Shown here: positions 37,486-47,129 of the stretch, in pieces
How the letters are laid out: the number at the start of each line of letters is the position of its first letter
Position numbering within the stretch: position 1 is the first letter of the stretch
DNA from: SKPS01 sp964469215
Lineage (GTDB): Bacteria; Bacteroidota; Bacteroidia; Bacteroidales; SKPS01
Reading direction: 5' to 3'
NCBI GenBank assembly: GCA_964469215.1
Contig: CAYXYB010000003.1
Location: forward strand, 140,417-204,416
DNA length: 64,000 nt
Position numbers and translations under genes: made by a program
Notes under the pieces: generated by a model
The model's database searches: none
Told to the model about the DNA's origin: nothing
Seen by the model: the letters and a program-made list of their open reading frames with translations, nothing else

Positions 37486-38361
37486 ATGCAAAATATCATA
37501 GTTGATATATATTCCCTTGTATCAGATATATTGTCTAATAATGGACCTGAACCTATAGAATATCCATTTATTATTGAGGTGGTTGACATGGTTCCACCAA
37601 ATGAAGTGGACAAGTTCCGTGATTCTCTGAAACCGATTTTGCACCCGGGAACCATAATCGGCTTTTCTTTCACCAAGCCATTTGGCTATAATGGTGACTT
37701 TTTTATTATTGAAAAGATTTACCAGAAATATATCAATCCTGCTGAAGATTGCAGAAAATGGGACATGTTCTTTCACTATCTGCCGGCAGCAGTTGCGGTT
37801 GTCAACCGGAAGCAACTAGCTATAGAGCAATTCACTCATCTTAACGAATCTAAGGATAAAGAACCTAAAGAGATTCTTATTCTTGGAAGTGGTCCGGCAA
37901 ATGAAGTACATGAATACCTTGGCAAAACGCTACATAACAACCTGCGATTCGATTTGATTGATCTGGATAAACGTGCAATTGAATATGCCAGGAGTAAAAA
38001 CAGGGATTACCTCGATGTTCTCAAGTTCATGAATCATAACGTAATAAGATTTATACCCGAAAAAAAATACGATATGATATGGAGTGCAGGTCTGTTTGAT
38101 TATTTCAAGGATAAACATTTTGTTTATCTCATCAAGAAATATCACGAACATCTAAAGCCCGGAGGTGAGATGATAATAGGTAATTTTAATATAAATAATC
38201 CCTCAAGGAAAATTATGGAGATTTTAGGTGACTGGTTTCTATTTCACCGTTCTGAGGATGAATTGCAGCAATTTGCATTACAGGCCGGCATAAAAAAGAG
38301 AAATATACGGGTAATTTCAGAACCTTTGGGGATCAATCTTTTTCTAAAAATATTAAGATAA
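37486..38361 (+). CDS. PhcB-like SAM-dependent methyltransferase
   Basis: A 291-residue protein with the class I methyltransferase signature LILGSGPANEVHE (motif I near residue 134) and IDLDKRAIEYA (motif II). The N-terminal part has GYNGDFFIIEKIY and LPAAVAVVNRKQLAIE, matching GYAGDY and PAxAVRNR blocks seen in the family annotated as extracellular-factor 3-hydroxypalmitate methyl ester synthase (PhcB of Ralstonia). I infer it could make a diffusible fatty-acid methyl ester signal. The call is by motif only; other methyltransferase substrates remain possible. Confidence 0.65.
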   Translation: MQNIIVDIYSLVSDILSNNGPEPIEYPFIIEVVDMVPPNEVDKFRDSLKPILHPGTIIGFSFTKPFGYNGDFFIIEKIYQKYINPAEDCRKWDMFFHYLPAAVAVVNRKQLAIEQFTHLNESKDKEPKEILILGSGPANEVHEYLGKTLHNNLRFDLIDLDKRAIEYARSKNRDYLDVLKFMNHNVIRFIPEKKYDMIWSAGLFDYFKDKHFVYLIKKYHEHLKPGGEMIIGNFNINNPSRKIMEILGDWFLFHRSEDELQQFALQAGIKKRNIRVISEPLGINLFLKILR

Positions 38362-38390
38362 TTTTCAGCAGCAATAGATATATTTTTTTG

Positions 38391-39599
38391 ATGATCATAC
38401 AACCGGAACATAACCCCTTCAACAGATTTGGACTACACAGCGATGTTATCAGAGGAATAGAATCGTTAGGGTTCGGTAATCCGACTCCGGTTCAAAATGC
38501 TGCTATCCCAGAAATAATTAAAGGAAATGACATCATAGCATGTGCACAGACAGGAACCGGGAAAACAGCAGCCTTTCTGATACCTGTTATCAATGAGATA
38601 ATTATAAACAATACAGGAAAAACATCGACATTGATAATTGTCCCAACACGTGAACTCACTGTTCAGATTGATAATCAGCTTCAGGGGCTTGGGTATTTTG
38701 CTGATATAAGCTCAAAACCAGTATATGGCGGTGGTGATGGTTCAGGATGGGATTTGGAAAAGTCTGCCCTGATTAAAGGTTCTGATGTGATTATCGCAAC
38801 TCCCGGCAAAATACTGCAACATCTGACAATGGGATATGTAAAATTCGATGCTATCAGACATTTAATACTCGATGAAGCTGACAGGATGCTGGATATGGGA
38901 TTTTCTGAAGATATTATCAGAATAATCAGTTTTCTGCCAAAAAGAAGACAAAATCTGCTTTTTTCTGCTACCATGCCCCCTAAGATCAGGGATCTTGCCA
39001 GACAAATTCTGATAAATCCTGTAGAAATCAACATATCTACAGATAAACCGGCAGATGGAGTAATTCAGGCTGCATATTTGGTTGACGAAAACTGTAAAAC
39101 TGACCTTGTAAGAAAACTAATCGAAAATAAAAAGCTAAATAGTGTGCTTATATTTGCATCAACAAAATCAGCAGTAAAAAATCTGGCAAGATCTCTTGCT
39201 GCTTCTACTAAACTAAGAATAAGAGAGATGCATTCAGATCTTGAGCAGAGTAAACGTGAAGAAACCCTTAATGGATTCAGAAACAGGAATTTTGAAATTT
39301 TGGTGGCAACTGATATACTCTCAAGGGGGATCGATATTGATAAGATTGAAGTTATAATTAACTATAATGTCCCATCTGACCCGGAAGATTATGTTCACCG
39401 GGTTGGAAGAACTGCACGGGTCGACCAGTCAGGTCTTGCGATTACACTTGTAAATTATAGTGAAAATGACTCTTTTAAAAAAATTGAAAGATTCATTGGT
39501 CGTGAAATTTACAAAACTAAACTTCCGGAAGGTATTCACTATTCTGATAAATCCGGGTCACAAAAACGAAGAAGAAAAAGCATTACTAAAAAGAGATAA
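38391..39599 (+). CDS. DEAD-box RNA helicase
   Basis: A 402-residue helicase core with Q motif NPTPVQNAAIP, Walker A AQTGTGKTAAF, DEAD motif LDEADRML, SAT, and HRVGRTAR. The basic C-terminal tail SGSQKRRRKSITKKR may bind RNA. The frame starts at a TTG (38388) but the adjacent ATG at 38391 is chosen. It follows the methyltransferase gene by 29 bp and precedes the sugar epimerase gene by 18 bp, so it may share their transcript. Confidence 0.93.
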   Translation: MIIQPEHNPFNRFGLHSDVIRGIESLGFGNPTPVQNAAIPEIIKGNDIIACAQTGTGKTAAFLIPVINEIIINNTGKTSTLIIVPTRELTVQIDNQLQGLGYFADISSKPVYGGGDGSGWDLEKSALIKGSDVIIATPGKILQHLTMGYVKFDAIRHLILDEADRMLDMGFSEDIIRIISFLPKRRQNLLFSATMPPKIRDLARQILINPVEINISTDKPADGVIQAAYLVDENCKTDLVRKLIENKKLNSVLIFASTKSAVKNLARSLAASTKLRIREMHSDLEQSKREETLNGFRNRNFEILVATDILSRGIDIDKIEVIINYNVPSDPEDYVHRVGRTARVDQSGLAITLVNYSENDSFKKIERFIGREIYKTKLPEGIHYSDKSGSQKRRRKSITKKR

Positions 39600-39617
39600 T
39601 TATTGATTCGTTAAAAT

Positions 39618-41486
39618 ATGTTTCTTGAACAAAAAAACACACCAAGATGGATGATCTTCATAATAGACATCCTATTGGCGATTTCTTCCGCAGGGTTTGC
39701 CTATCTTCTGCGGTTTAGCTTTTCAATTCCTGAAGGATACCTGAACAAACTCCCGACTGTTATCCTGGTTGTTATCTTTGTCAGAACTATCAGCTTCATC
39801 GTAACGAGAGTTTATTCGGGAATTATAAGATATACCGGAACACAGGATCTTGTAAGGATATTTCTTGTAAATCTTTCAGGTAGCCTGGTTTTTGTAATTA
39901 TCAATCTGGTAATGAGGTACTTTTTAGATAAACCTCATTTGATACCATTTAATATTGTCATCATTGATTTCTTCATTCTTACACTTACAATGACAGCCTA
40001 CAGGATGCTTATCAAGGTTGCATTTCTTGAGTTATATCATACTACACGCCAAAGCACCGATATAGTAATATTTGGTGCAGGTGACACCGGGTTGATGGCT
40101 AAAAGAGCGATTGAACGTGACACAAGACAGAAATTGAAAGTGGTCGCTTTCATTGATGATAATCCTACTAAAATCAGAAAAAAACTTGAAAATGTAGAAA
40201 TCTATCCATTATCAAAACTGGATGGAATGCTAGAAGGTCATTCTGTTGAACAGTTAATTATTGCTGTTCCAAGTATAAAACCTCAGAGGAAAAGTGAAAT
40301 TGTAGAGATATGCCTCAAACATAATGTAAGGGTATTGAGTGTACCTCCTGTAGCTAGATGGATTGATGGTAACCTTAGTGCAAAACAACTTCAGCAGGTT
40401 AAGATCGAAGATCTTCTGGGAAGAGACGAGATTGTTATTAACAGCAGCAGGATAGCAAAGGATATAAAAGGAAAAACCATATTGGTTTCCGGTGCTGCCG
40501 GCTCAATAGGAAGTGAGCTTGTAAAGCAAATTCTGAATTTCGATCCTGCCAATGTTATACTGCTGGATCAGGCTGAAACACCACTATATGAAACTGAGCT
40601 GGAATTGTTCAGTGTGGAGGTCAGATGCAATACTTTTTTTGTTTTGTGTGACATTACCGATTTCGTCAGGTTGAATAAGATATTTGAAAAACACAAGCCT
40701 GACATAGTGTTCCATGCTGCAGCATATAAACATGTTCCTATGATGGAGAACAATCCACGTGAGGCTGTTAGGACCAATGTGCTGGGAACAAAAATAATTG
40801 CTGATCTTTCAGACAAGTTTGGTGTTGAAAAGTTTGTGATGGTATCTACCGATAAAGCAGTAAATCCTACCAGTGTTATGGGTGCCACTAAAAGAGTTGC
40901 AGAAATTTACACCCAGTCACTTAACGGGCAGTCGAAGACAAGCTTTATCACAACCAGATTTGGCAATGTGCTGGGTTCCAACGGATCGGTAATTACCTTG
41001 TTTAAGAAACAAATAGAACAAGGTGGGCCTATAACCATAACACACCCAAAAGTAACCCGCTTTTTCATGACCATACCGGAAGCTTCCAGACTTGTCCTTG
41101 AAGCAGCTTCAATGGGTAAAGGGGGTGAAATATACCTTTTTAATATGGGTGAATCACATCTGATTGTTGATCTTGCAAACAAAATGATCAGGTTATCAGG
41201 TTTGACACCTGGTGTTGACATACAGATTGTTTATATAGGATTAAGGCCGGGAGAGAAGCTTTTCGAAGAATTACTTAACAGTAATGAAGACACAATAAAT
41301 ACGGGACACCCCCATATTGTTGCTGCAAAGGTAACAGAATCAGACTACGACACTATCTCTGTCATGTTAAATGAATTAGCCGGCAAGGTATATCATTCAG
41401 ACAAATACGAAGTGGTGAAGATGCTGAAGCAAATTGTTCCTGAGTATTTGAGCAAAAACAGCATTTATGAACAACTTGATCCATAG
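39618..41486 (+). CDS. CapD/FlaA1-type nucleotide-sugar epimerase/dehydratase, membrane-bound
   Basis: A 622-residue protein of the polysaccharide biosynthesis CapD/WbpM family: about four N-terminal transmembrane segments (1-130), a CoA-binding-like Rossmann domain (IVIFGAGDTGLMAKRAIE, about 145-265), and an SDR domain with NAD loop GAAGSIGSELVKQ (about 294) and STDKAVNPTSVMGATKR. Such enzymes dehydrate or epimerise UDP-N-acetylhexosamines for capsule or O-antigen sugars. In the family the catalytic Tyr is replaced by Met in the MxxxK motif, as here (VMGATKR). Other O-antigen genes are not adjacent. Confidence 0.92.
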   Translation: MFLEQKNTPRWMIFIIDILLAISSAGFAYLLRFSFSIPEGYLNKLPTVILVVIFVRTISFIVTRVYSGIIRYTGTQDLVRIFLVNLSGSLVFVIINLVMRYFLDKPHLIPFNIVIIDFFILTLTMTAYRMLIKVAFLELYHTTRQSTDIVIFGAGDTGLMAKRAIERDTRQKLKVVAFIDDNPTKIRKKLENVEIYPLSKLDGMLEGHSVEQLIIAVPSIKPQRKSEIVEICLKHNVRVLSVPPVARWIDGNLSAKQLQQVKIEDLLGRDEIVINSSRIAKDIKGKTILVSGAAGSIGSELVKQILNFDPANVILLDQAETPLYETELELFSVEVRCNTFFVLCDITDFVRLNKIFEKHKPDIVFHAAAYKHVPMMENNPREAVRTNVLGTKIIADLSDKFGVEKFVMVSTDKAVNPTSVMGATKRVAEIYTQSLNGQSKTSFITTRFGNVLGSNGSVITLFKKQIEQGGPITITHPKVTRFFMTIPEASRLVLEAASMGKGGEIYLFNMGESHLIVDLANKMIRLSGLTPGVDIQIVYIGLRPGEKLFEELLNSNEDTINTGHPHIVAAKVTESDYDTISVMLNELAGKVYHSDKYEVVKMLKQIVPEYLSKNSIYEQLDP

Positions 41487-41511
41487 ATTTTATTAAATTC
41501 AGGCAATTTGG

Positions 41512-42702
41512 TCATTTGATACATGAAGACACCAATCCGGCTGCTTCTTCAAGGCTTACAGCAGACCAAACCCTCATCCCTGAGTTGTCGATTATCTCTT
41601 TAGCTTCAGCTGCATTGGTTCCCTGAAGCCTTACGATAACGGGAACAGGGATATTGCCAATGCTTTTATAAGCTTCCACAATACCGTTTGCAACCCTGTC
41701 GCATCTAACAATACCACCAAAGATATTGATCAAAATTGCCTGTATATTAGGATCCTTCAGAATAATACGAAAAGCTTGTTCAACACGGCGGGCATCAGCG
41801 GAGCCGCCAACATCCAGAAAATTAGCCGGTGAAGCGCCACTTTGTTTAATTATATCCATTGTTGCCATTGCCAATCCGGCACCATTGACCATACAACCAA
41901 CATTACCATCGAGTTTTACGTAGTTTAGCTGATGTACGGCAGCCTCCACCTCCATCGGATCCTCCTCCCCCACATCTCTTAATCCGGCAATATCAGGATG
42001 CCTGAAAAGAGCGTTATTGTCTATAACCATCTTGGCATCAGCAGCAAAGATCTCTCCATCAGCAGCTTTAAACATTGGATTTATCTCTATCAGCGAAGCA
42101 TCGGTGTCGTTGTATGCAGCATATAGAGAGAGCATCATCTTTACCATTTTAATGAAGGCAACTCCAGATAAACCAAAATTGAATGCAATACGGCGCGCCT
42201 GGTATGGCATAAGGCCGATCATCGGGTTAACACGCTCAGTAAAAATCTGATCGGGAGTTTCTTCGGCGACCTTCTCTATATCCATTCCTCCCCGGGGACT
42301 ATACATTACAATAACATTGCCTGACTTTCTTTCCAGCAAAAGTGAAACATAAAATTCCTGAGGCTCTTCATCACCATTATAAAAAATGTTCTGTTCTATG
42401 TATACCTTCCTCACCAGTTTCCCATCCGGGGGTGTCTGAGGAGTTTTAAGCATCATCCCCAAAATATTCCCTGCATGTATTGCAACCTCATCTGAACACC
42501 CGGCTATCTTAACACCTCCACCTTTACCACGCCCGCCTGCATGTATCTGAGCTTTTACTGCAAAACGATCACAACCTGTCTCGTCAGCAATCCTGCATGC
42601 CGCAGCAAGTGCATTTTCAGCAGTTAATGCCATTTCACCTGCCGGAATTCTGACGCCATACTTTTTTAATAGTTTCTTAGCCTGATATTCATGTAAATTC
42701 AT
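41512..42702 (-). CDS. sucC: Succinyl-CoA synthetase beta subunit
   Basis: A 396-residue protein with the ATP-grasp start MNLHEYQAKKLLKKYGV, KAQIHAGGRGKGGGVKI, SLIEINPMF, GCMVNGAGLAMATMD and NIFGGIVRCDRVANGI, all SucC hallmarks. It binds nucleotide and pairs with SucD. The partner gene lies 36 kb upstream on the same strand, not adjacent. Gap to the CapD-type gene is 25 bp (convergent). Confidence 0.96.
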   Translation of the reverse strand: MNLHEYQAKKLLKKYGVRIPAGEMALTAENALAAACRIADETGCDRFAVKAQIHAGGRGKGGGVKIAGCSDEVAIHAGNILGMMLKTPQTPPDGKLVRKVYIEQNIFYNGDEEPQEFYVSLLLERKSGNVIVMYSPRGGMDIEKVAEETPDQIFTERVNPMIGLMPYQARRIAFNFGLSGVAFIKMVKMMLSLYAAYNDTDASLIEINPMFKAADGEIFAADAKMVIDNNALFRHPDIAGLRDVGEEDPMEVEAAVHQLNYVKLDGNVGCMVNGAGLAMATMDIIKQSGASPANFLDVGGSADARRVEQAFRIILKDPNIQAILINIFGGIVRCDRVANGIVEAYKSIGNIPVPVIVRLQGTNAAEAKEIIDNSGMRVWSAVSLEEAAGLVSSCIK

Positions 42703-42839
42703 GTTTAAAAATATTAAGTGTTTTGAGAGGATAAAAATAACATAAAGTAGTTAATTGAAACACACAACAGTTTAGTTAACTAAGTTAAGGCTTATACTTC
42801 TTGTAATTTCCGGGAATCCTATTTGAAAAACATATGAAT

Positions 42840-42869
42840 AAAAAAAAGGATCTGATTTCAGATCCTTTT
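42840..42869 (-). terminator. Rho-independent terminator of the RRM gene at 42912
   Basis: Perfect 12-bp-arm hairpin (42844-42869, 2-nt centre) followed on the minus strand by an 8-T run (42847-42840). It lies just past the RRM stop. Confidence 0.85.
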
Positions 42870-42911
42870 ACAGTTGTGTCTTTGTTGTGTTCAGAAGAGA
42901 ACCTTTCCGGC

Positions 42912-43256
42912 TTAATAACCTCCCTGGTAACCACCGCCGCGATTGTAACCGCCGCCACGATTGAAACCACCACCTCTGTTTCCACCACCGGAATGATTCC
43001 TCCGTGGATTGTCTCTTCTCTCTTCACTCTCGTTAACAACGATAGTACGACCATCTACTTCAGCACCATTGAGTTCTGTAATAGCTTTTCGTGCCTCTTC
43101 ATCAACAGGCATTTCAACAAAACCAAAACCTTTGCTTCTTCCTGAAAACTTGTCGGTGATAATCTTTACTGAGGATACTTCACCATACTCTTCGAAAAAG
43201 CCACGTAATTCGTCTTCCTTCAAACTAAATGGAAGACTGCCACAAAAAATGTTCAT
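42912..43256 (-). CDS. RRM RNA-binding protein with Gly/Arg-rich tail
   Basis: A 114-residue protein with an RRM (RNP2 NIFCGSLPFSL, RNP1 KGFGFVEM, residues 1-78) and a C-terminal RGG-like tail rich in Gly, Arg, Tyr and Asn (GGGNRGGGFNRGGGYNRG). The tail resembles RNA-chaperone low-complexity regions. It is a second, distinct RRM gene in this window and has its own terminator. It probably acts in RNA stability or cold adaptation. Confidence 0.93.
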   Translation of the reverse strand: MNIFCGSLPFSLKEDELRGFFEEYGEVSSVKIITDKFSGRSKGFGFVEMPVDEEARKAITELNGAEVDGRTIVVNESEERRDNPRRNHSGGGNRGGGFNRGGGYNRGGGYQGGY

Positions 43257-43558
43257 AAAAATCAGTTAGTTAAATTAAATTTTTGGCAAATGTACACCTA
43301 TTATCTTAATTGCAAGTAATTCTGAAATAAAAATCATAAATTTTTACTCCAGGAATCTGACTTTTAAATTTATTATAATATATAACATTGAATTTCAAAG
43401 CATTATTAGAATAGGTTTATTCCATTGATAAGCCGGAATATTTTTCAACACCTTCATTTTTTTAATATTTTTGCCCTCTTAACCAGAAAAACATCCTTTT
43501 AAAAATTATCAAAGTTCTACTAATGACACAAGATTACAGGTTTTTGACCTTACAATTT
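43257..43558. other. Divergent intergenic region, promoter-bearing
   Basis: 302 bp between the divergent RRM gene and the barrel gene. One TATTTTTG box at 43466-43473; nothing else was seen. Confidence 0.5.
43466..43473 (+). promoter_or_regulatory. Promoter -7-like box (TATTTTTG)
   Basis: TAnnTTTG match 86 bp upstream of the chosen start of the DUF5916-type gene. No good -33 element. Confidence 0.3.
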
Positions 43559-46000
43559 ATGAAAAACCTGATCTTTCCGATACTATTATTAATTGCTTCA
43601 TTTTCTTATCTGGAAGCTCAGGATGCTCTCCGGAGCGTTACAGCTCACAGGTTGGATAAACCGAATGTACTCCACCTTGACGGGGTATTGGATGAAGTTG
43701 AATGGCTGGAATCTGATGTGGCATCAGAGTTTACAGTATATGAACCCGATTTTGGAAAACCGGCCACTCAAAAAACATCTGCAAGGTTCTGTTATACAAA
43801 TTACGGACTGTATATCGGTCTTACGATGTACGACAATAGTCCTGACAGCATATTCAGGGATTTGAGCATTCGTGATGATATGGGAAATGCCGACTGGATT
43901 GGCATAGTTCTATCTCCTTCCTGTGACGGACAGAATGGATTTCTGTTTCAGATTACTGCTGCCGGAGTACAGTATGATGCTAAAATAATAAATGATGAAG
44001 GTGATGTAGCCTGGGATGCTGTCTGGTTCAGTAAAACCTCAATAAATCAAACCGAATGGGTTGCAGAGATTCTTATACCATGGTCAGCCATCAGATTCCC
44101 GAATAATACACACCATGAGTGGGACATTAATATCATTAGGGAAATACGAAGATACAGGGAACAATCGACCTGGCAACCGGTAGATAAAAAGCGACACGGA
44201 TTTTTAACTCAAAGTGGAAGACTGATAGGAATCAGTGATCTAAAAACCCCTGTACGCCTTGCTTTAATGCCTTATGCTTCGGGTTATCTGCAGAATATGG
44301 CCGGTCAGGGTGGATTCTCATACACCTTTAATGCAGGTTTGGATTTGAAGTATGGAATAAAGAACAATTACACACTTGATATCACGCTTATACCCGACTT
44401 CGGCCAGGTGAGAAGTGACGATGAAATATACAATTTCTCGCCTCACGAAGTGAAATACAACGAAAACCGACCTTTTTTCACTGAAGGAACTGAGTTGTTT
44501 GAAAAAGCTGGCATTTTTTATTCAAGGCGAGTTGGCAGAAAGCCTGTAGGTTATGATGATGTATCTGATTCGCTCGAAGAAGGAGAAATAATACGTGAAA
44601 ACCCTCCTGAATCACAGCTTATTAATGCAACAAAGCTTTCTGGCAGAAACAGCAAAGGATTTGCTTTGGGTATTTTTAATGCTATGACTGCTGAAATGCA
44701 TGCAAACATTCATGACACGATAAATGGAACCGATAGGATGGTAATGACACAACCATTCGCAAATTACAATATGATAGTGATTGATCAAACCCTGAATAAT
44801 AACTCATTTGTCCATCTTGCCTCAACAAATCTATTGCGTAATAATTATCTTGCCAATGTTACCGCTTTCTCCTATATGATTAAGAACCGTTCACAGAGTC
44901 TTGCTCTTTCGGGAGACAGAATAGTGAGCTACAGATCATCGCCTGGTGTGAGATATGATCCGGGTTATCAACACAATATCCAACTGAGTAAGATAAACGG
45001 CAACGTAAGATGGCACCTTTCACAATCATTAACAGATGCACATTTCGATCCCAATGATATGGGGTACCTAACGATTAATAATCAATCGGAATTGTATGGG
45101 GAATTAGCATACTACCAATTTGTTCCGTATCGCAGGATGCTGAATTATTACGCTTCGATTTTTGGCAGCTATAACACTCTTCGGGACATGAACAGTTTTA
45201 CCTGGGCAAATATTGGCCTGAAGGCCATTACAACTTACAGTAACAGACTTTCAATAGGAACCAACATTGACGTTATTCCAGTAAAGCAATACGATTACTA
45301 TGAAGCCAGAACTCCGGGAAGGGTATTTGTGAAGCCGGGTGGCGCTTCTTTCAGGTTCTGGTCATCACCTGATTACAGAAAGAAATTCCTGGTCGACATG
45401 AATCTCTCCGGTTGGAAAGCTTTTGATACAATTCAGAAAGGATATTCGGTGGGTATCAGCCCAAGGATAAGACTCAATTCAAGATCGCTGGTGTTGATGA
45501 ACTTTTCGTTAGAAACAGACCTATTTTCGACCGGTTTTACCGATAAAATAAATTTGAACGACTCATCTGTTATCCTTTTCGGCACAAGGAGAGTAAATAA
45601 ATATACCATCAGCCTGAACGGTTATTATCTTGTAAGCCCTTTGGCATCTTTCAATGTCAGGATCAGGCATTACTGGGTAACCACAAACTATGATAAATTC
45701 TATTTGCTGCAAACATCGGGGTATCTTACTGATGTTGATTACAATCGAAATCATAATTTTACAGTCAATATTTTCAATATTGATCTTTCATATTCATGGA
45801 ATTTTGCACCGGGCAGTTACCTGAATGTGGTTTACAAGAATGCCCTTTACACCAACAAAACCGGGATTGTTTATGACCACTATATAAAAAACCTGGAAAA
45901 TATAATTGACTCACCCTTCCTGAATAGTATTTCATTAAAGGTTATATACTATATCGATTATGAGTCGGTTAAAAAACTTAAAATTCAAAGATTAACATGA
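43559..46000 (+). CDS. DUF5916/CBM9-type outer-membrane protein
   Basis: The N-terminus has a signal peptide (NLIFPILLLIASFSYLEAQ), then a CBM9-like carbohydrate-binding domain (about 35-210: LHLDGVLDEVEWLESD, GLYIGLTMYDNSPD, WVAEILIPWSAIRFP) and a long beta-barrel-like region with GQVRSDDEIYNFSPHEV and ENRPFFTEGTELFE, both typical of DUF5916 proteins. The frame opens at 43523; the ATG at 43559 is chosen because it places the signal peptide first (813 aa). The last bases overlap the LolD start (ATGA), so the two are translationally coupled. Confidence 0.82.
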   Translation: MKNLIFPILLLIASFSYLEAQDALRSVTAHRLDKPNVLHLDGVLDEVEWLESDVASEFTVYEPDFGKPATQKTSARFCYTNYGLYIGLTMYDNSPDSIFRDLSIRDDMGNADWIGIVLSPSCDGQNGFLFQITAAGVQYDAKIINDEGDVAWDAVWFSKTSINQTEWVAEILIPWSAIRFPNNTHHEWDINIIREIRRYREQSTWQPVDKKRHGFLTQSGRLIGISDLKTPVRLALMPYASGYLQNMAGQGGFSYTFNAGLDLKYGIKNNYTLDITLIPDFGQVRSDDEIYNFSPHEVKYNENRPFFTEGTELFEKAGIFYSRRVGRKPVGYDDVSDSLEEGEIIRENPPESQLINATKLSGRNSKGFALGIFNAMTAEMHANIHDTINGTDRMVMTQPFANYNMIVIDQTLNNNSFVHLASTNLLRNNYLANVTAFSYMIKNRSQSLALSGDRIVSYRSSPGVRYDPGYQHNIQLSKINGNVRWHLSQSLTDAHFDPNDMGYLTINNQSELYGELAYYQFVPYRRMLNYYASIFGSYNTLRDMNSFTWANIGLKAITTYSNRLSIGTNIDVIPVKQYDYYEARTPGRVFVKPGGASFRFWSSPDYRKKFLVDMNLSGWKAFDTIQKGYSVGISPRIRLNSRSLVLMNFSLETDLFSTGFTDKINLNDSSVILFGTRRVNKYTISLNGYYLVSPLASFNVRIRHYWVTTNYDKFYLLQTSGYLTDVDYNRNHNFTVNIFNIDLSYSWNFAPGSYLNVVYKNALYTNKTGIVYDHYIKNLENIIDSPFLNSISLKVIYYIDYESVKKLKIQRLT

Positions 46001-46650
46001 TAGAGACCAGAAACATACACAAATCATTTGGCGACCTTAAAGTATTGAAAGGCATTAATGTAAGCATAGAAAAGGGTGAGATAATAGCTATAGTTGGAGC
46101 ATCAGGTGCCGGCAAAACTACACTTTTACAGATTATTGGCACTTTGGAAAATGCAGATCAGGGATATGTTTACATAAATGGACGAAATACTGCAGATTTA
46201 AGTGAGCGGGAACTTGGCAGGTTCAGAAACAATGAAGTTGGTTTCATTTTTCAATTCCACCATCTTTTACCTGAGTTTACAGCATTAGAGAACATCTGTA
46301 TGCCAGCATTCATAAGGGGGGATGATCGTTCTGAAGCTACCCGCAGAGCACAGGATCTGCTACTTTTCATGGGTTTGACAAACAGGCAAAATCACAGGCC
46401 TTCTGAGCTTTCAGGTGGTGAAGCACAACGTGTTGCTGTTGCCAGGGCTTTAATCAATAATCCATCTGTTGTGCTTGCCGATGAACCATCAGGTAATCTG
46501 GACTCAAAGAATGCAAGAGAACTCCACAAGCTTTTCTTCGATCTCAGAATTGAGTTTAACCACACAATTGTGATTGTAACTCATAATGATGAGCTGGCAA
46601 ACCTTTCTGACAGGAAGTTGATAATGAGTGACGGACAGATAATGACATAA
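45997..46650 (+). CDS. LolD-type ABC transporter ATP-binding protein
   Basis: A 217-residue MacB/LolD-type ATPase with Walker A GASGAGKTTLLQI, Q-loop FIFQFHHLLPEF, signature LSGGEAQRVAVARAL, Walker B VVLADEPSGNLDSKN and switch His in VIVTHNDELA. LolD powers lipoprotein release; related ATPases drive efflux or lipid transport. The LolC/E or MacB-type permease is not adjacent. It overlaps the upstream gene by 4 bp. Confidence 0.85.
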   Translation: MIETRNIHKSFGDLKVLKGINVSIEKGEIIAIVGASGAGKTTLLQIIGTLENADQGYVYINGRNTADLSERELGRFRNNEVGFIFQFHHLLPEFTALENICMPAFIRGDDRSEATRRAQDLLLFMGLTNRQNHRPSELSGGEAQRVAVARALINNPSVVLADEPSGNLDSKNARELHKLFFDLRIEFNHTIVIVTHNDELANLSDRKLIMSDGQIMT

Positions 46651-46678
46651 AAAAAGGCTGCATTGCTAAATGCAGCCT
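46649..46678 (-). terminator. Terminator of the thrS-infC-rpmI-rplT operon
   Basis: Perfect 10-bp-arm hairpin AGGCTGCATT / AATGCAGCCT (loop GCTA) followed on the minus strand by a 7-T run. The plus strand has no T-run, so it terminates rplT. Its T-run overlaps the LolD stop. Confidence 0.85.
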
Positions 46679-46707
46679 ACAACAGCACTTTTCAAACTCA
46701 ACAGGGT

Positions 46708-47052
46708 TTATTTTACCTTTTCAACCAGTTCTTTGAAAGCCTCCGGTTGATTCATTGCGAGGTCAGCCAGCACTTTTCGGTCAATCTCGATATTATTTGC
46801 ACTGAGTTTGCCCATTAAAGCGCTATAAGATAATCCGTTGATTCTGGCTGCTGCATTGATACGCTGAATCCATAATGCTCTAAAATTACGTTTTTTGACC
46901 CTGCGATCACGATAGGCGTAACCCAAACCCTTATCATCTGCATTCTTTGCAACAGTTAAAACATTTTTTCTTCTTCCAAACTGGCCTTTCACACGCTGGA
47001 AAACCTTCTTTCTCCTGGCCTTTGATGCTGCGTGATTTACTGATCTTGGCAT
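46708..47052 (-). CDS. rplT: 50S ribosomal protein L20
   Basis: A 114-residue protein beginning MPRSVNHAASKARRKKVFQ with GYAYRDRRVKKRNFRALWIQ, standard L20. It binds 23S rRNA and often represses its own operon. The frame extends to 47070, but the standard start at 47052 is used. Last gene of the thrS-infC-rpmI-rplT operon, ending at the terminator at 46678. Confidence 0.97.
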   Translation of the reverse strand: MPRSVNHAASKARRKKVFQRVKGQFGRRKNVLTVAKNADDKGLGYAYRDRRVKKRNFRALWIQRINAAARINGLSYSALMGKLSANNIEIDRKVLADLAMNQPEAFKELVEKVK

Positions 47053-47129
47053 ACTTTCTTTTTTTTTCACTGTAGCGGCCTGATTATTTCACAGACACTT
47101 TGGTGCTAACAGTAAGTTAAACAATTGAT

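Noticed and set aside
42785..43054. 89-codon minus-strand frame beside the second RRM gene
   Set aside because: It is another frame of the Gly-rich tail region and runs across the terminator.
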